The notes: generated by a model from the letters alone, not told the origin. A stretch of 64,000 bases of DNA from Peribacillus frigoritolerans (GCF_004358755.1 NZ_SMZY01000007.1:1-64000), one strand, 5' to 3'; shown: positions 51,907 through 61,280, numbered from the stretch's first letter. Made by a program: numbers and translations.

Positions 51907-51952
51907 ACGGGCTTTTATAAAGCTAACGTTTTGCCCGATGGGGCGTTTTTTG
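51907..51952 (+). promoter_or_regulatory. possible attenuator in the cshA 5' UTR
   Basis: A terminator-like hairpin (AACG + CCC / GGG + CGTT, 51925-51947, then TTTT) competes with an upstream pairing of CGGGC (51908-51912) and GCCCG (51933-51937). The two foldings exclude each other because both use GCCC at 51933-51936. It lies 57 bp before the cshA start. Stem stability is modest. Confidence 0.4.
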
Positions 51953-52008
51953 ATTCACCATACATGAAAGTCTGTGAAAGCTATAGAGATTAAAAGGAGT
52001 AGAACAAA

Positions 52009-53502
52009 TTGACAAATACGTTTCAAGAACTAGGTATCAGCCCATTATTAATGGAAGCTATTAATAAAATGGGGTTTGAAGAAGCTACACCTATCCAAGC
52101 ACAAACCATTCCACTGGGGCTACAGAATAAAGATGTGATCGGCCAAGCACAAACTGGAACTGGTAAAACAGCTGCATTCGGTATTCCGCTTATTGAAAAA
52201 ATCGATGTTAAACAAGATAAGATTCAAGGGATCATCATTGCACCGACTCGCGAACTTGCGATTCAAGTATCTGAAGAGCTTTACAAAATCGGTTCAGCTA
52301 AACGCGTTCGCGTTCTTCCGATTTACGGAGGACAGGATATTAACCGCCAAATTCGCTCATTGAAGAAGTTTCCTCATATTATCGTTGGTACTCCGGGCCG
52401 TCTAATTGACCATATCAACCGTAAAACATTGAAATTATCTGACGTTCAAACAGTTGTAATGGATGAAGCAGATGAAATGCTTAACATGGGATTCATTGAA
52501 GATATTGAAAACATTCTTTCAAATGTTCCTTCAGAGCATCAAACATTGCTGTTCTCAGCTACAATGCCTGATCCAATCAGACGCATCGCTGAGAAATTCA
52601 TGACAAACCCTGAGCTTGTTAAAGTGCAAGCGAAGGAAATGACTGTTTCTAACATTCAGCAGTTCTTCATTGAAGTACAGGAAAAGAAGAAGTTTGATGT
52701 ATTAACACGTCTTCTTGACATTCAATCACCTGAGCTTGCGATCGTTTTCGGACGCACAAAGCGCAGAGTAGATGAGCTTTCTGAAGCTTTAATGCTAAGA
52801 GGATATGCAGCTGAGGGAATTCATGGCGACTTAACTCAAGCTAAACGTATGTCTGCTCTTCGCAAATTTAAAGAAGGCGCAATTGAAGTGCTTGTAGCTA
52901 CTGACGTTGCTGCGCGCGGACTTGACATTTCTGGTGTAACTCATGTTTACAACTTTGATGTTCCTCAAGACCCTGAAAGCTACGTTCACCGTATCGGCCG
53001 TACTGGCCGTGCAGGCAAAACGGGTGCTGCGATGACATTCGTAACACCAAGAGAACAAGATATGCTTAAAATCATTGAGCGTACAACTAAACGCAAAATG
53101 GACCGCATGAAAGCACCGACTCTTGATGAGGCGCTTGAAGGTCAGCAATCTGTTTCAATTGATAAAATCCGTCAGACAATTACTGATGATAACTTGTCAT
53201 TCTATAAGCGTACGGCTGAAGCATTGCTTGAAGAATTCGACCAAGTATCAGTCCTTGCTGCTGCAATTAAATTAATGACAAAAGAACCGAACCAAACTCC
53301 GGTTAACTTAACGGATGAGGCTCCTATGTATGCGAAAAGAGGCGGAAAACGTTCTTCTTCTTCTTCTTCAAGCAACCGCAACAGAAGAGACGGCCAGCGC
53401 CCGCATTCTAAGAGCAACAACAAACGTTCTTACGGACAACAAGGCGGCAAGCCGAACAGAGACAACAAAAGACGTTACTCAAACTCATCTTCATCTAACT
53501 AA
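52009..53502 (+). CDS. cshA: DEAD-box ATP-dependent RNA helicase CshA
   Basis: CshA unwinds RNA in ribosome assembly and mRNA decay at the degradosome. The 497-residue protein shows the full motif set: Q motif [11 protein letters not shown], motif [38 protein letters not shown] and [14 protein letters not shown] basic serine/arginine/glycine-rich tail (about 440-497; [18 protein letters not shown]) binds RNA. The TTG at 52009 is preceded by AAGGAGTAG and gives the usual start [20 protein letters not shown]. It has a long 5' UTR with a possible attenuator and is followed by a terminator and the longest 52-bp array. Confidence 0.97.
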   Translation: MTNTFQELGISPLLMEAINKMGFEEATPIQAQTIPLGLQNKDVIGQAQTGTGKTAAFGIPLIEKIDVKQDKIQGIIIAPTRELAIQVSEELYKIGSAKRVRVLPIYGGQDINRQIRSLKKFPHIIVGTPGRLIDHINRKTLKLSDVQTVVMDEADEMLNMGFIEDIENILSNVPSEHQTLLFSATMPDPIRRIAEKFMTNPELVKVQAKEMTVSNIQQFFIEVQEKKKFDVLTRLLDIQSPELAIVFGRTKRRVDELSEALMLRGYAAEGIHGDLTQAKRMSALRKFKEGAIEVLVATDVAARGLDISGVTHVYNFDVPQDPESYVHRIGRTGRAGKTGAAMTFVTPREQDMLKIIERTTKRKMDRMKAPTLDEALEGQQSVSIDKIRQTITDDNLSFYKRTAEALLEEFDQVSVLAAAIKLMTKEPNQTPVNLTDEAPMYAKRGGKRSSSSSSSNRNRRDGQRPHSKSNNKRSYGQQGGKPNRDNKRRYSNSSSSN

Positions 53503-53515
53503 TAGATGATGACTC

Positions 53516-53553
53516 AAAACACACCGTGCATGTATGTACGGTGTGTTTTTTTT
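53516..53553 (+). terminator. terminator after cshA
   Basis: AACACACCGTGCA and TGTACGGTGTGTT pair, followed by TTTTTTT. Confidence 0.9.
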
Positions 53554-53576
53554 GTGCTTTTTGGCGGATTAAGTCT

Positions 53577-54270
53577 TGTTTAGCGCACTTCGGGTGAAGG
53601 GGTATCCACTCTATGTGCTCTTAACTCCTGTTTAGCGCACTTCAGAAGGAGCGGTATACTCAGTTTGTGATGTTAACTCTTGTTTAGCGCATTTCGGGTG
53701 GAGCAGGTTCGTCAGTTTGTGCTCTTAACTCCGGTTTAGCGCACTTCAGAAGGAGCGGTCTCCTCACTTAGTGCAGTTAACTCTTGTTTAGCGCACTTCG
53801 GGTGAAGGGGTATCCACTCTATGTGCTCTTAACTCCTGTTTAGCGCACTTCAGAAGGAGCGTTCTCCTCACTTAGTGCAGTTAACTCTTGTTTATCGCAC
53901 TTCGGGTGGAGCAGGTTCCTCAGTTTGTGCTGTTAACTCCGGTTTAGCGCTCTTCAGAAGGAGCGTTCTCCTCACTTAGTGCAGTTAACTCTTGTTTAGC
54001 GCACTTCGGGTGGAGCAGGTTCCTCAGTTTGTGCTGTTAACTCCGGTTTAGCCCCCTTCAGAAGGAGCGGTATCCTCACTTAGTGCTGTTAACTCTTGTT
54101 TAGCGCATTTCGGGTGGAGCAGTTTCATCAGTTAGTGCTCGTAACTCCGGTTTAGCCCCCTTCAGAAGGAGCGGTATCCTCACTTAGTGCTGTTAACTCT
54201 TGTTTAGCGCATTTCGGGTGGAGCAGTTTCATCAGTTAGTGCTCTTAACTCTTGTTTAGAGCATACTGCT
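53577..54270. repeat. 52-bp tandem repeat array 3 (13 copies plus a partial)
   Basis: Units begin with (T/G)GTTTAGCGC at 53577, 53629, 53681, 53733 and so on, reaching 54253, which is 13 x 52 bp after the first. Two unit types mostly alternate: one with CACTTCGGGTGGAGCAGG, one with CACTTCAGAAGGAGCGG, giving a 104-bp higher-order period. Each unit has a long imperfect dyad (GTTTAGCGCAC / GTGCTGTTAAC). Its reverse complement shares GAGTTA-CAGCAC and GAAGTGCG--AAA with array 2. It fills the cshA-uvsE gap and does not contain spacers. Confidence 0.96.
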
Positions 54271-54339
54271 AAAGCTGCCGCACTTATTTTCCTGCATCCC
54301 GGGCAACCTATAGGTATCTTAGAAAAGAAGGTGAGTTCT

Positions 54340-55308
54340 ATGACAATCGTCCGTTTAGGTTATGTTGCAATGAGTGTAAATCTGAAAAATTGTTCTCCTT
54401 CCCAAACGATGACATATGCACAATTTCAGCGGTTAAAAGATCGCGAAGCTGCCATAGAAAAGCTTGAACGAATTTCAGCGGCAAATCTGGAAAATTGCCT
54501 TCGCCTTATTAAACACAATGTCGGTCACGATGTTCATTTCTTCCGTTTCAGTTCAAAATTAATTCCCCTGGCAAATCATCCTGAGATAAAAGATTTTAAC
54601 TATTTACGTGCGCTTAGAGAACCTCTGCAGGAGCTTGGCGAGTGGATTTCAAAATCAAAAATGAGAGTGGATTTTCATCCGGATCATTTTGTCCTGCTGA
54701 ATTCGCCAAAGCCTGAAATTCTTAATACATCACTCAGGACATTAAGCATGCATGAAGCGCTGCTGAGAGGGATGAATGTGCCTCACGAACACAGATGTGT
54801 CATTCACGTAGGAGGTGCATACAACGATAAAGATAAAGCCCTCGAACAATTCATTCACAATTGGGGGTATGTACCCGTCAAGATCCAGAATATGCTGATG
54901 TTAGAGAATGATGATACAACCTTCACTCTTCAAGATGCCCTTTACTTATGCGAGAAATTGGCTATACCGCTGGTTTTTGATTATCATCATCACTTGGCCA
55001 ATCATGAAAAAGATTCGAATTGGGCCGAACATTGGGAGCGTGTGGCTGCAAGCTGGCAGCATTCCTCCCTTCCTGTGAAAATGCATATATCGAGCCCGCG
55101 AAGTGAAAAGGAGTTTAATGCTCACGCTGATTTTGTGGATCCAGCGCTTTTCATGGCCTTTCTTTCAGAAATAAAAGGAAGTGTACCGCAGATTGACTGT
55201 ATGATTGAAGCAAAGCAAAAAGATGCTGCTCTTTTTCAATTAATGGAGCAGATGTGCTTGTTTCCGGATGTTGAAAAAATAGACGGAGCATCGTTTTTGC
55301 TGAAGTAG
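54340..55308 (+). CDS. uvsE: UV DNA damage endonuclease UvsE
   Basis: UvsE nicks DNA 5' to UV photoproducts and starts an alternative excision repair. The 322-residue TIM-barrel protein shows its metal-binding residues in RVDFHPDHFVLL, VIHVGGAYNDK, MLENDDTTF, VFDYHHHLAN, KMHISSPR and MIEAKQKD. Length and motifs match B. subtilis UvsE (about 320), a protein found in spores. The ATG at 54340 lies behind AAGAAGGTGA; the GTG at 54331 is inside that site. A CATACTG box near 54262 faintly resembles a forespore sigma -10 box, but the -35 is unclear. Confidence 0.95.
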   Translation: MTIVRLGYVAMSVNLKNCSPSQTMTYAQFQRLKDREAAIEKLERISAANLENCLRLIKHNVGHDVHFFRFSSKLIPLANHPEIKDFNYLRALREPLQELGEWISKSKMRVDFHPDHFVLLNSPKPEILNTSLRTLSMHEALLRGMNVPHEHRCVIHVGGAYNDKDKALEQFIHNWGYVPVKIQNMLMLENDDTTFTLQDALYLCEKLAIPLVFDYHHHLANHEKDSNWAEHWERVAASWQHSSLPVKMHISSPRSEKEFNAHADFVDPALFMAFLSEIKGSVPQIDCMIEAKQKDAALFQLMEQMCLFPDVEKIDGASFLLK

Positions 55309-55362
55309 TGTTCAAGCAAGGTTCAATTCTTTATAATGTAAATGGAATGATTTTCTAAAAGA

Positions 55363-55388
55363 TGAAACAAATGAGCCGTTCATCCGTA
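55363..55388 (+). promoter_or_regulatory. SigW promoter of ydbS-ydbT
   Basis: TGAAAC (55363-55368), 16 bp, CGTA (55385-55388), an exact SigW consensus, 37 bp before ydbS. In B. subtilis ydbST is a known SigW-dependent operon. Confidence 0.88.
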
Positions 55389-55424
55389 TATAAAGAGAGA
55401 GCTGCTAGTTCAGGGGGAACAGAG

Positions 55425-55904
55425 ATGAGAGAAGCACCTAAGTATCAAATCAGTCAAAAAGCACTAAAGGTATGGAAGCTTTCAGCACTGATCCAATCAT
55501 TGATTTTTTTGGCTGTATCCGGAGGAATTGCGTTTGCTGTTTATTACTTTGAGTGGCCAATATGGATTGCCGTTGCCGTCCTCGGAACATGGCTGATCTT
55601 TTCCATCATATTTATTTTTATTACTCCGAAAATACAACACCGCACTTGGCGGTATGAGGTACATGAAAATGAAATTGACATTCAGTCCGGCTTATTTGTG
55701 GTGAAAAGAGTGCTGGTTCCAATGGTCAGAGTGCAGCATGTCAATACAAAACAGGGGCCATTGCTCAGGAAAAATGACCTTGCAACTGTAACAATACATA
55801 CAGCTGCAACCATTCATGAGATTCCTGCACTTGATGTAATTGAAGCCGATCAGCTTCGTGACTTTATATCGAAGCTTGCGAGGGTGACCGAAGATGATGT
55901 CTGA
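55425..55904 (+). CDS. ydbS: bacterial PH domain membrane protein YdbS
   Basis: The 159-residue protein has two membrane helices (about 15-65) and one bacterial PH domain (about 70-159). WRYEVHENEIDIQSGLFVVK and VPMVRVQHVNTKQGPLLRK are nearly the same as in B. subtilis YdbS, as is the length. With YdbT it confers resistance to certain bacteriocins in B. subtilis under SigW. I chose the ATG at 55425 behind AGGGGGA; the in-frame ATG at 55362 overlaps the SigW promoter. It overlaps ydbT by 11 bp. Confidence 0.93.
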   Translation: MREAPKYQISQKALKVWKLSALIQSLIFLAVSGGIAFAVYYFEWPIWIAVAVLGTWLIFSIIFIFITPKIQHRTWRYEVHENEIDIQSGLFVVKRVLVPMVRVQHVNTKQGPLLRKNDLATVTIHTAATIHEIPALDVIEADQLRDFISKLARVTEDDV

Positions 55905-57339
55905 GCCGAAAAGACTGCATCCCGCTTCCGCTATATTAACCTTTGTCAAACAATTGAAAGATGGAATCTTCCCTGTCATTGTTCTTTTCTTCGTTAACGA
56001 CTATAAGATCTATTTCTTTATTGGACTTGCGGTGATTCTGATTGTAATGATCATCTACAGTATCATCAGCTGGTTGAAATATACATACCGCATTGAAGAC
56101 AATGAACTGCGGATTGAATTCGGTTTACTTATAAAAAAGAAAAGATATATTCCGATTGAAAGAATCCAATCAATTAATGAAAGTGCCGGCATCATTCAGC
56201 AGATTTTCGGACTTGTGAAGCTCCAGCTTGAAACAGCCGGAGGAGGCGCAGAGGCTGAAGCTGTTCTTACAGCCGTTACAAAAGAGGAAGCCCGCAGGAT
56301 TCATTCAGTTTTAGCGGAAAGAAAAAAGGAACTGGATCATGATGAGATCATTGAGACAGTAAAAGAAGAAAAACCCTATTTAACATATAAAATTGGTGCA
56401 AAAGAACTGATGGTTGCTGCATCGACATCGAGCGGAATCGGAGTTGTTCTGTCTGCTGCATTTGCTTTTTTCTCACAATTTGACGAGCTTATCCCGTTTG
56501 ATGACATTATCGATCGTTTTTCTTTTCTTTCAAACGCAAGCATTACCGTTTATGCTATTCTTGTTTTCATTGCATTTTTCATCGCATGGATCCTGAGCAT
56601 AATCGGCGTTTGTCTGAAGTTTGCCAACTTTACAGTGGTAAAGAAAGAAAAGGATCTGGTCATCTCGCGAGGTTTGTTTGAAAAGCACCAGCTGACGATT
56701 CCGCTTGAGAGAATACAGGCTATGAAAATCAGCGAAAACCTGATTCGCCAGCCGCTCGGGTATGCAACTGTGCACATTGTCAGCGCAGGTGGAAGCGCTA
56801 AAGATGAAAATGTTTCAGCCGTCCTTTTTCCGCTGATTAAAAAAACGAAAATTAAGCAGATCCTAACGGAATTTACACCTGACTTTTCTTTAGCAGATCA
56901 ATTAAACCCGCTTCCAAAGAGAGCGAGAAGAGGATATGTTCTCGTCTATACCATTCCTTTCTTAGTGATCTCATGCATTCTGAGCTACTTCTTTCAGCCG
57001 TGGGGTTACCTTGCACTGCTGACAGTTCCTGCAGGACTTCTGATTGGTCTCGCGTCATTTAAAGATGCAGGATGGGCCATCCATGCTGAGCAACTTACGC
57101 TTTCATCAAGAAATCTGGTGAAGTCCACCTTTGTTGTAAAACGAAAAAGAATTCAGGTCATTGAAGCAAGACAATCCTTTTTTCAGCGCCGTTTAGACCT
57201 TGCATCGATTCAATCTTCAACAACGTCTGGACTGGGCGGTACGCATTTCATGGTAAAAGGCGTCGATATTGAGGATGCCGGAGAAGTTTTTGAGTGGTAT
57301 TCTTATGAAAATCACGCGAAAAAAGACGCGATCCTTTGA
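55894..57339 (+). CDS. ydbT: bacterial PH domain membrane protein YdbT
   Basis: This 481-residue partner of YdbS has three bacterial PH modules alternating with pairs of membrane helices. The modules are near 60-145 (ELRIEFGLLIKKKRYIPIER), 245-325 (DLVISRGLFEKHQLTIPLER) and 385-470. B. subtilis YdbT has a similar length and order. The pair forms a membrane complex that protects from envelope-targeting peptides. Translation begins at an ATG inside the end of ydbS behind GAGGGTG. A terminator follows. Confidence 0.93.
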   Translation: MMSEPKRLHPASAILTFVKQLKDGIFPVIVLFFVNDYKIYFFIGLAVILIVMIIYSIISWLKYTYRIEDNELRIEFGLLIKKKRYIPIERIQSINESAGIIQQIFGLVKLQLETAGGGAEAEAVLTAVTKEEARRIHSVLAERKKELDHDEIIETVKEEKPYLTYKIGAKELMVAASTSSGIGVVLSAAFAFFSQFDELIPFDDIIDRFSFLSNASITVYAILVFIAFFIAWILSIIGVCLKFANFTVVKKEKDLVISRGLFEKHQLTIPLERIQAMKISENLIRQPLGYATVHIVSAGGSAKDENVSAVLFPLIKKTKIKQILTEFTPDFSLADQLNPLPKRARRGYVLVYTIPFLVISCILSYFFQPWGYLALLTVPAGLLIGLASFKDAGWAIHAEQLTLSSRNLVKSTFVVKRKRIQVIEARQSFFQRRLDLASIQSSTTSGLGGTHFMVKGVDIEDAGEVFEWYSYENHAKKDAIL

Positions 57340-57357
57340 GGATGGGCGTCTTTTTTT
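57317..57357 (+). terminator. terminator after ydbS-ydbT
   Basis: AAAAAAGACGCGATCC and GGATGGGCGTCTTTTTTT pair around TTTGA; it overlaps the end of ydbT. Confidence 0.87.
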
Positions 57358-57460
57358 GGTGATTATTTTTGTTGGAGATAAACGGGCGATTCCGCTTTTC
57401 GCATTGTCCAGCTCCACCGCCGGGAGAATCCTTATCTGTCTGCCTGCGCTAACCAGTCGG

Positions 57461-58054
57461 CTACGCTTTTCTTTTAAGAAACAAAGGCGCAAGCAGCGCA
57501 CCTGCAACGGCACCGAAAATATGGGCAATGATATTGATGTTCGTATTGATGAATGTCATGACAATTCCAATGGCTAAAATGGTAATAATGAGCTGAGAGT
57601 TTGAAGAATCAATCAGATCTTTTCTGAATACGACAATGTAAAGATAGATGCCGAATAAGCCGAAGATGGCCCCTGAAGCTCCGACGTGAGTATACGTTAA
57701 ATCTTCTATGATGAAGTAGGTTGCCAGATTTGCGGCGATGCCTGTTGCCAAATAGGCAGCAATAAAGCGGATTTTTCCAAGCATCCGTTCTAATGCCGGC
57801 GCGAACAGGATGATGGATACACTGTTAAATAGGATATGAGCGAAGTTTGCATGAAGGAAAATAGGGGAAATCAAGCGCCACCATTCTCCGTTTGCGACAC
57901 CGGCATTGTATCCTACTAAAGAGGCGAAAAAATATGTTATTGTAGGAACTGGAAGTAAAAACAAGAGCCACAGTAAGACTTGAATACAGACAATGACGGT
58001 TACAGCAGGATATAGACGGATAAACGTTCTGAAATCTTCTGATCTTGTAAACAT
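57461..58054 (-). CDS. ydcA: rhomboid family intramembrane serine protease YdcA
   Basis: The 197-residue rhomboid protease has six membrane helices. The catalytic serine is in HVGASGAIFGLFG (near 122-134) and the histidine in NIIAHIFGAVAG (near 173-184). The L1 loop GEWWRLISPIFLHANFAHIL is conserved. It cleaves membrane protein substrates inside the bilayer; natural substrates are unknown. The position between ydbT and acpS and the reversed strand equal B. subtilis ydcA. On the minus strand AAGGAGA precedes the ATG. Confidence 0.94.
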   Translation of the reverse strand: MFTRSEDFRTFIRLYPAVTVIVCIQVLLWLLFLLPVPTITYFFASLVGYNAGVANGEWWRLISPIFLHANFAHILFNSVSIILFAPALERMLGKIRFIAAYLATGIAANLATYFIIEDLTYTHVGASGAIFGLFGIYLYIVVFRKDLIDSSNSQLIITILAIGIVMTFINTNINIIAHIFGAVAGALLAPLFLKRKA

Positions 58055-58156
58055 AGAGAGTGTCTCCTTATTCTAACGACTTAGTTGTTTCTATATTAAC
58101 ACGGTTATGAGATATGAGAGCATATTAGTACATACTGAACAAAAAGAGGTGTCCGC

Positions 58157-58522
58157 ATGATTAAAGGGATTGGTCTTGATTTAGCAGAGCTTGAACGAAT
58201 TGAACGTTTAATAAAGAGACATCCGAAATTCATTGACCGGATTCTTACAGAGAGAGAAAAAGATAAATATCAATCGCATGCACCCCGGAGGAAAATCGAA
58301 TATGCCGCCGGAAGATTTGCGGCGAAAGAGGCGTTTTCAAAAGCGATGGGAACCGGAATCGGAAAAGAATTGAGTTTTAAGGAAATTGAAATACTGAATG
58401 ATGGAAACGGGAAACCGGCTGTAACAATGCCTGATTTGCCGGGTTTTATCATTCACGTATCAATCACGCACACAAAGGAATATGCGGCCGCTCAAGTAAT
58501 TATTGAAAGCTCGTCAAGCTAG
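58157..58522 (+). CDS. acpS: holo-[acyl-carrier-protein] synthase
   Basis: AcpS transfers 4'-phosphopantetheine from CoA to apo-ACP. The 121-residue protein forms trimers with shared active sites. The metal-binding aspartate is in GIGLDLAELERI (residue 8) and the glutamate in RFAAKEAFSKAMGTGIG. The C-terminal HVSITHTKEYAAAQVI completes the fold. AAAGAGGTG precedes the ATG. ydcC follows after a 146-bp gap, as in B. subtilis. Confidence 0.96.
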   Translation: MIKGIGLDLAELERIERLIKRHPKFIDRILTEREKDKYQSHAPRRKIEYAAGRFAAKEAFSKAMGTGIGKELSFKEIEILNDGNGKPAVTMPDLPGFIIHVSITHTKEYAAAQVIIESSSS

Positions 58523-58668
58523 TCTGCATATTCATATCCTTTGTCTCATATATTTGTACAGCGGTAGGAGAGACAAGTCGTTTGAGGAGGTCGTGCTTAC
58601 TTTTACATGATTTCTTCAGGAGAGAGTTTCTTCCTTTTTACGTCATATGAGACAAAGGGGTTGAAAAG

Positions 58669-59679
58669 GTGAAAAAGCACTTTTTATTACTGGCCATTGG
58701 ATTGCTCGCTGTATTAATGCTTGCCGGATGCGGAGAGAAATCCAAGACGGATGTTGTGGAAAACCTGGATAAAAAGGTTGAGGAGTTATCGGGGTACAAA
58801 GCGAAAGCGCAAATGACCCTTCAAACAGGCAGTGAGCCTCAAATTTACGAGGTGGAAATCTGGCATAAGCAGCCTTCATTCTACAGAGTAAACTTGAAAA
58901 ATGCTGAAAAAGACCAGAGCCAGATGATTCTCCGCAATAATGAGGGCGTGTTTGTCCTGACACCGGCCCTTAAGAAAAGCTTCCGTTTCCAAAGTGAATG
59001 GCCGCAAAACAGCAGCCAGGCTTATCTTTTCGAATCACTGGTGAAAGACATTAAGAGTGATGCAGATTCGATTTTCAAATCAACAAAAGATGCTTACGTT
59101 TTCGAGACAAAAACAAATTATCAAAACAGCCAGATGCTTCCTCTCCAAGAGATCACGTTCAATAAAAAGGACCTGAAGCCTTCTGTTGTCAAAGTAATGG
59201 ACACAGACCGCAATCCATTAGTTGTGGTGGAGTTTTCGGACTTTGATTTTGATGCGAAATTCGATAAAAACTCATTTGATATGCAAAAGAATATGTCATT
59301 TGCAAGCGTAGATGTTGAAACATCTGCATCTGTTAACTCAGAACCTTTTGCTGTGAAGTATCCTCTTGAACAGATTGAAGGTGTGAAGCTGACTGAAGAA
59401 AAAGAGATGAAAACAGAAAATGGCAAGCGGGTCGTGCAAACGTATGATGGTGAAAAATCCTACACCTTCATTCAGGAAAAAGCAGTCGCTGCCACTGTTG
59501 CAACCTCCTCTTTTGTAAGCGGAGAACCGGTTGACCTCGGTGTTGCTGTCGGAGCTTTAACAGAACAATCTTTAACTTGGACATTCGACGGGGTAGAGTA
59601 CATGATTGCATCGAAAGATCTGTCTCAGGAAGAGATGATCCGGGTAGCTCAATCTGTACAGGGTCAGGCAATTAAGTAA
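58669..59679 (+). CDS. ydcC: lipoprotein YdcC (LolA-like)
   Basis: A 336-residue lipoprotein. The signal peptide ends in the lipobox LMLAGC, with the lipidated cysteine at 23 (MKKHFLLLAIGLLAVLMLAG then C). The mature part is a beta-rich LolA/LppX-like barrel that may hold a lipid or peptidoglycan precursor at the outer face of the membrane; B. subtilis YdcC is sporulation-associated. The start is GTG behind AAAAGG. It sits between acpS and alr as in B. subtilis, and a terminator follows. Confidence 0.9.
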   Translation: MKKHFLLLAIGLLAVLMLAGCGEKSKTDVVENLDKKVEELSGYKAKAQMTLQTGSEPQIYEVEIWHKQPSFYRVNLKNAEKDQSQMILRNNEGVFVLTPALKKSFRFQSEWPQNSSQAYLFESLVKDIKSDADSIFKSTKDAYVFETKTNYQNSQMLPLQEITFNKKDLKPSVVKVMDTDRNPLVVVEFSDFDFDAKFDKNSFDMQKNMSFASVDVETSASVNSEPFAVKYPLEQIEGVKLTEEKEMKTENGKRVVQTYDGEKSYTFIQEKAVAATVATSSFVSGEPVDLGVAVGALTEQSLTWTFDGVEYMIASKDLSQEEMIRVAQSVQGQAIK

Positions 59680-59681
59680 GC

Positions 59682-59718
59682 AAACTTGGATGGCATTTGG
59701 GCCATCCAAGTTTTTTAT
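59682..59718 (+). terminator. terminator after ydcC
   Basis: AACTTGGATGGC and GCCATCCAAGTT pair around ATTTGG with TTTTT after it. The remaining gap to alr (59719-59952) shows no supported gene. Confidence 0.9.
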
Positions 59719-59952
59719 GCTTTTTGCGAGCTGGATAGAAATAACCCTAGTAGATAGTGATACCGGCTATATAAGTGAACAAAATGACAGCTGGGCAATT
59801 CTTAATCTTTCCAGCACAGAACTTACCGCAGAACTAATTCTTCATATTCCCCATTCAAATCTCACCTGTTTGGAACCGATTTCATTTGACAAAAGAACAC
59901 TATACCCTTGATAATCAGCAATAGAAAAGACAATCATGAGGAAGTGTAGGAC

Positions 59953-61110
59953 ATGGGAAATTCTTTTTACCGCGATACTTGGGCTGAAATTGATTTAGAT
60001 GCGATATACAGCAATGTGAAATCTATGAAAAACCATATAGGCGAAAACACGCAGCTGATTGCGGTTGTGAAGGCCAATGCTTATGGCCATGGAGATAAAG
60101 AGGTGGCTAAGGCTGCTCTTGAAGCAGGCGCGGGCATGCTGGCTGTAGCTTTCTTAGATGAAGCAATCGTTTTACGTGATGCAGGGTTTGAAGCGCCGAT
60201 CCTTGTGATGGGTGCATCCCGGCCGGAAGATGTGCAAATCGCTGTTGATCAGGACATTATTTTAACAGCACCTTCTTTTGAATGGCTGACAGAAGCTGAA
60301 AAGTATGTTCACAAGGGAACTTTATCTGTCCATTTGAAAGTGGATACCGGAATGGGCCGTCTAGGTGTTAGGTCAGAGGAAGAGATCCAGCAGGCGTTTA
60401 AATTTGCAGAAGGAAATCCGAGTGTGAAAATAGAAGGTATTTTTACACATTTTGCAACAGCGGATGAGCTGGATACAGCTTATTTCAACAAGCAGTACGC
60501 TGCGTTCACGTCAATGGCGCAGGTCGCTGCTCAATATGACGGTGTGATGATTCACTGCGGCAACAGTGCGACGGGACTTCGTTTTCCTGAAAAATTAGTT
60601 CACGCTGTGAGACTGGGAATCTCTATGTACGGTCTTAGTCCTTCAATAGAAATAAAACCTGAACTGCCTTATGAGCTGAAAGAAGCGTTTTCCCTTCATT
60701 CAAAGCTTGTCCATGTGAAAAAAATCAGCAAAGGCGAAAAAGTAAGCTACGGAGCTACGTATACTGCCGAAGAAGATGAATGGATCGGGACGATTCCGAT
60801 TGGATATGCAGATGGATGGGTGCGCCGTTTAAGAGAATCGGATGTTCTGATTGACGGCGAAAGGATGCCAATTGTTGGAAGGGTATGCATGGATCAATGC
60901 ATGATTAAGCTCTCCTCCTATAAAGAAATCGGGACAAAGGTAACGTTAATCGGCAGGCAAAAGGATGAGTGTATTTCTGTGGATGAAGTGGCAGAAAGAC
61001 TGGAAACCATCAACTATGAAGTTCCTTGTACAATAACTTTGCGTGTTCCCCGTATGTTTTTGAAAAATAAGAGTATAATTGAAGTGAGAAACTCTCTTTT
61101 TTGCACATGA
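59953..61110 (+). CDS. alr: alanine racemase
   Basis: Alr makes D-alanine from L-alanine with pyridoxal phosphate, for Ddl and teichoic acid D-alanylation. The 385-residue protein has the PLP lysine in AVVKANAYGHGD (residue 39) and the base tyrosine in KVSYGATYTAEEDEW (near 267). The C-terminal beta domain includes GRVCMDQCMIKL. The N-terminus FYRDTWAEIDLDAI is classical. GAGGAAG precedes the ATG. The ndoAI-ndoA toxin-antitoxin pair follows, as in B. subtilis. Confidence 0.96.
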   Translation: MGNSFYRDTWAEIDLDAIYSNVKSMKNHIGENTQLIAVVKANAYGHGDKEVAKAALEAGAGMLAVAFLDEAIVLRDAGFEAPILVMGASRPEDVQIAVDQDIILTAPSFEWLTEAEKYVHKGTLSVHLKVDTGMGRLGVRSEEEIQQAFKFAEGNPSVKIEGIFTHFATADELDTAYFNKQYAAFTSMAQVAAQYDGVMIHCGNSATGLRFPEKLVHAVRLGISMYGLSPSIEIKPELPYELKEAFSLHSKLVHVKKISKGEKVSYGATYTAEEDEWIGTIPIGYADGWVRRLRESDVLIDGERMPIVGRVCMDQCMIKLSSYKEIGTKVTLIGRQKDECISVDEVAERLETINYEVPCTITLRVPRMFLKNKSIIEVRNSLFCT

Positions 61111-61280
61111 AAAAGGTGACGGATCGCCCGGAATAGAAGAAAGTATGAATAAAAATGCTTTTGCAAAGCCGATAATAGTGTTGAATTATTAGAAAATAAC
61201 TTTGCTTCTTGCATTGATAGTGTTATTATTGTATGTGGAATGGAATAATAGGTGTGTAAGTTTGGTGGAGGTGTATGTTT

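Noticed and set aside
53577-54270. CRISPR array
   Set aside because: Units are contiguous without unique spacers and no cas genes are present; tandem repeats are the better reading for all three arrays.
54240-54270. Forespore sigma promoter before uvsE
   Set aside because: CATACTG resembles a -10 box, but the -35 region is part of the 52-bp repeat and does not match.
59690-59911. 73-codon ORF between ydcC and alr
   Set aside because: It starts inside the ydcC terminator, has no Shine-Dalgarno and no family resemblance.
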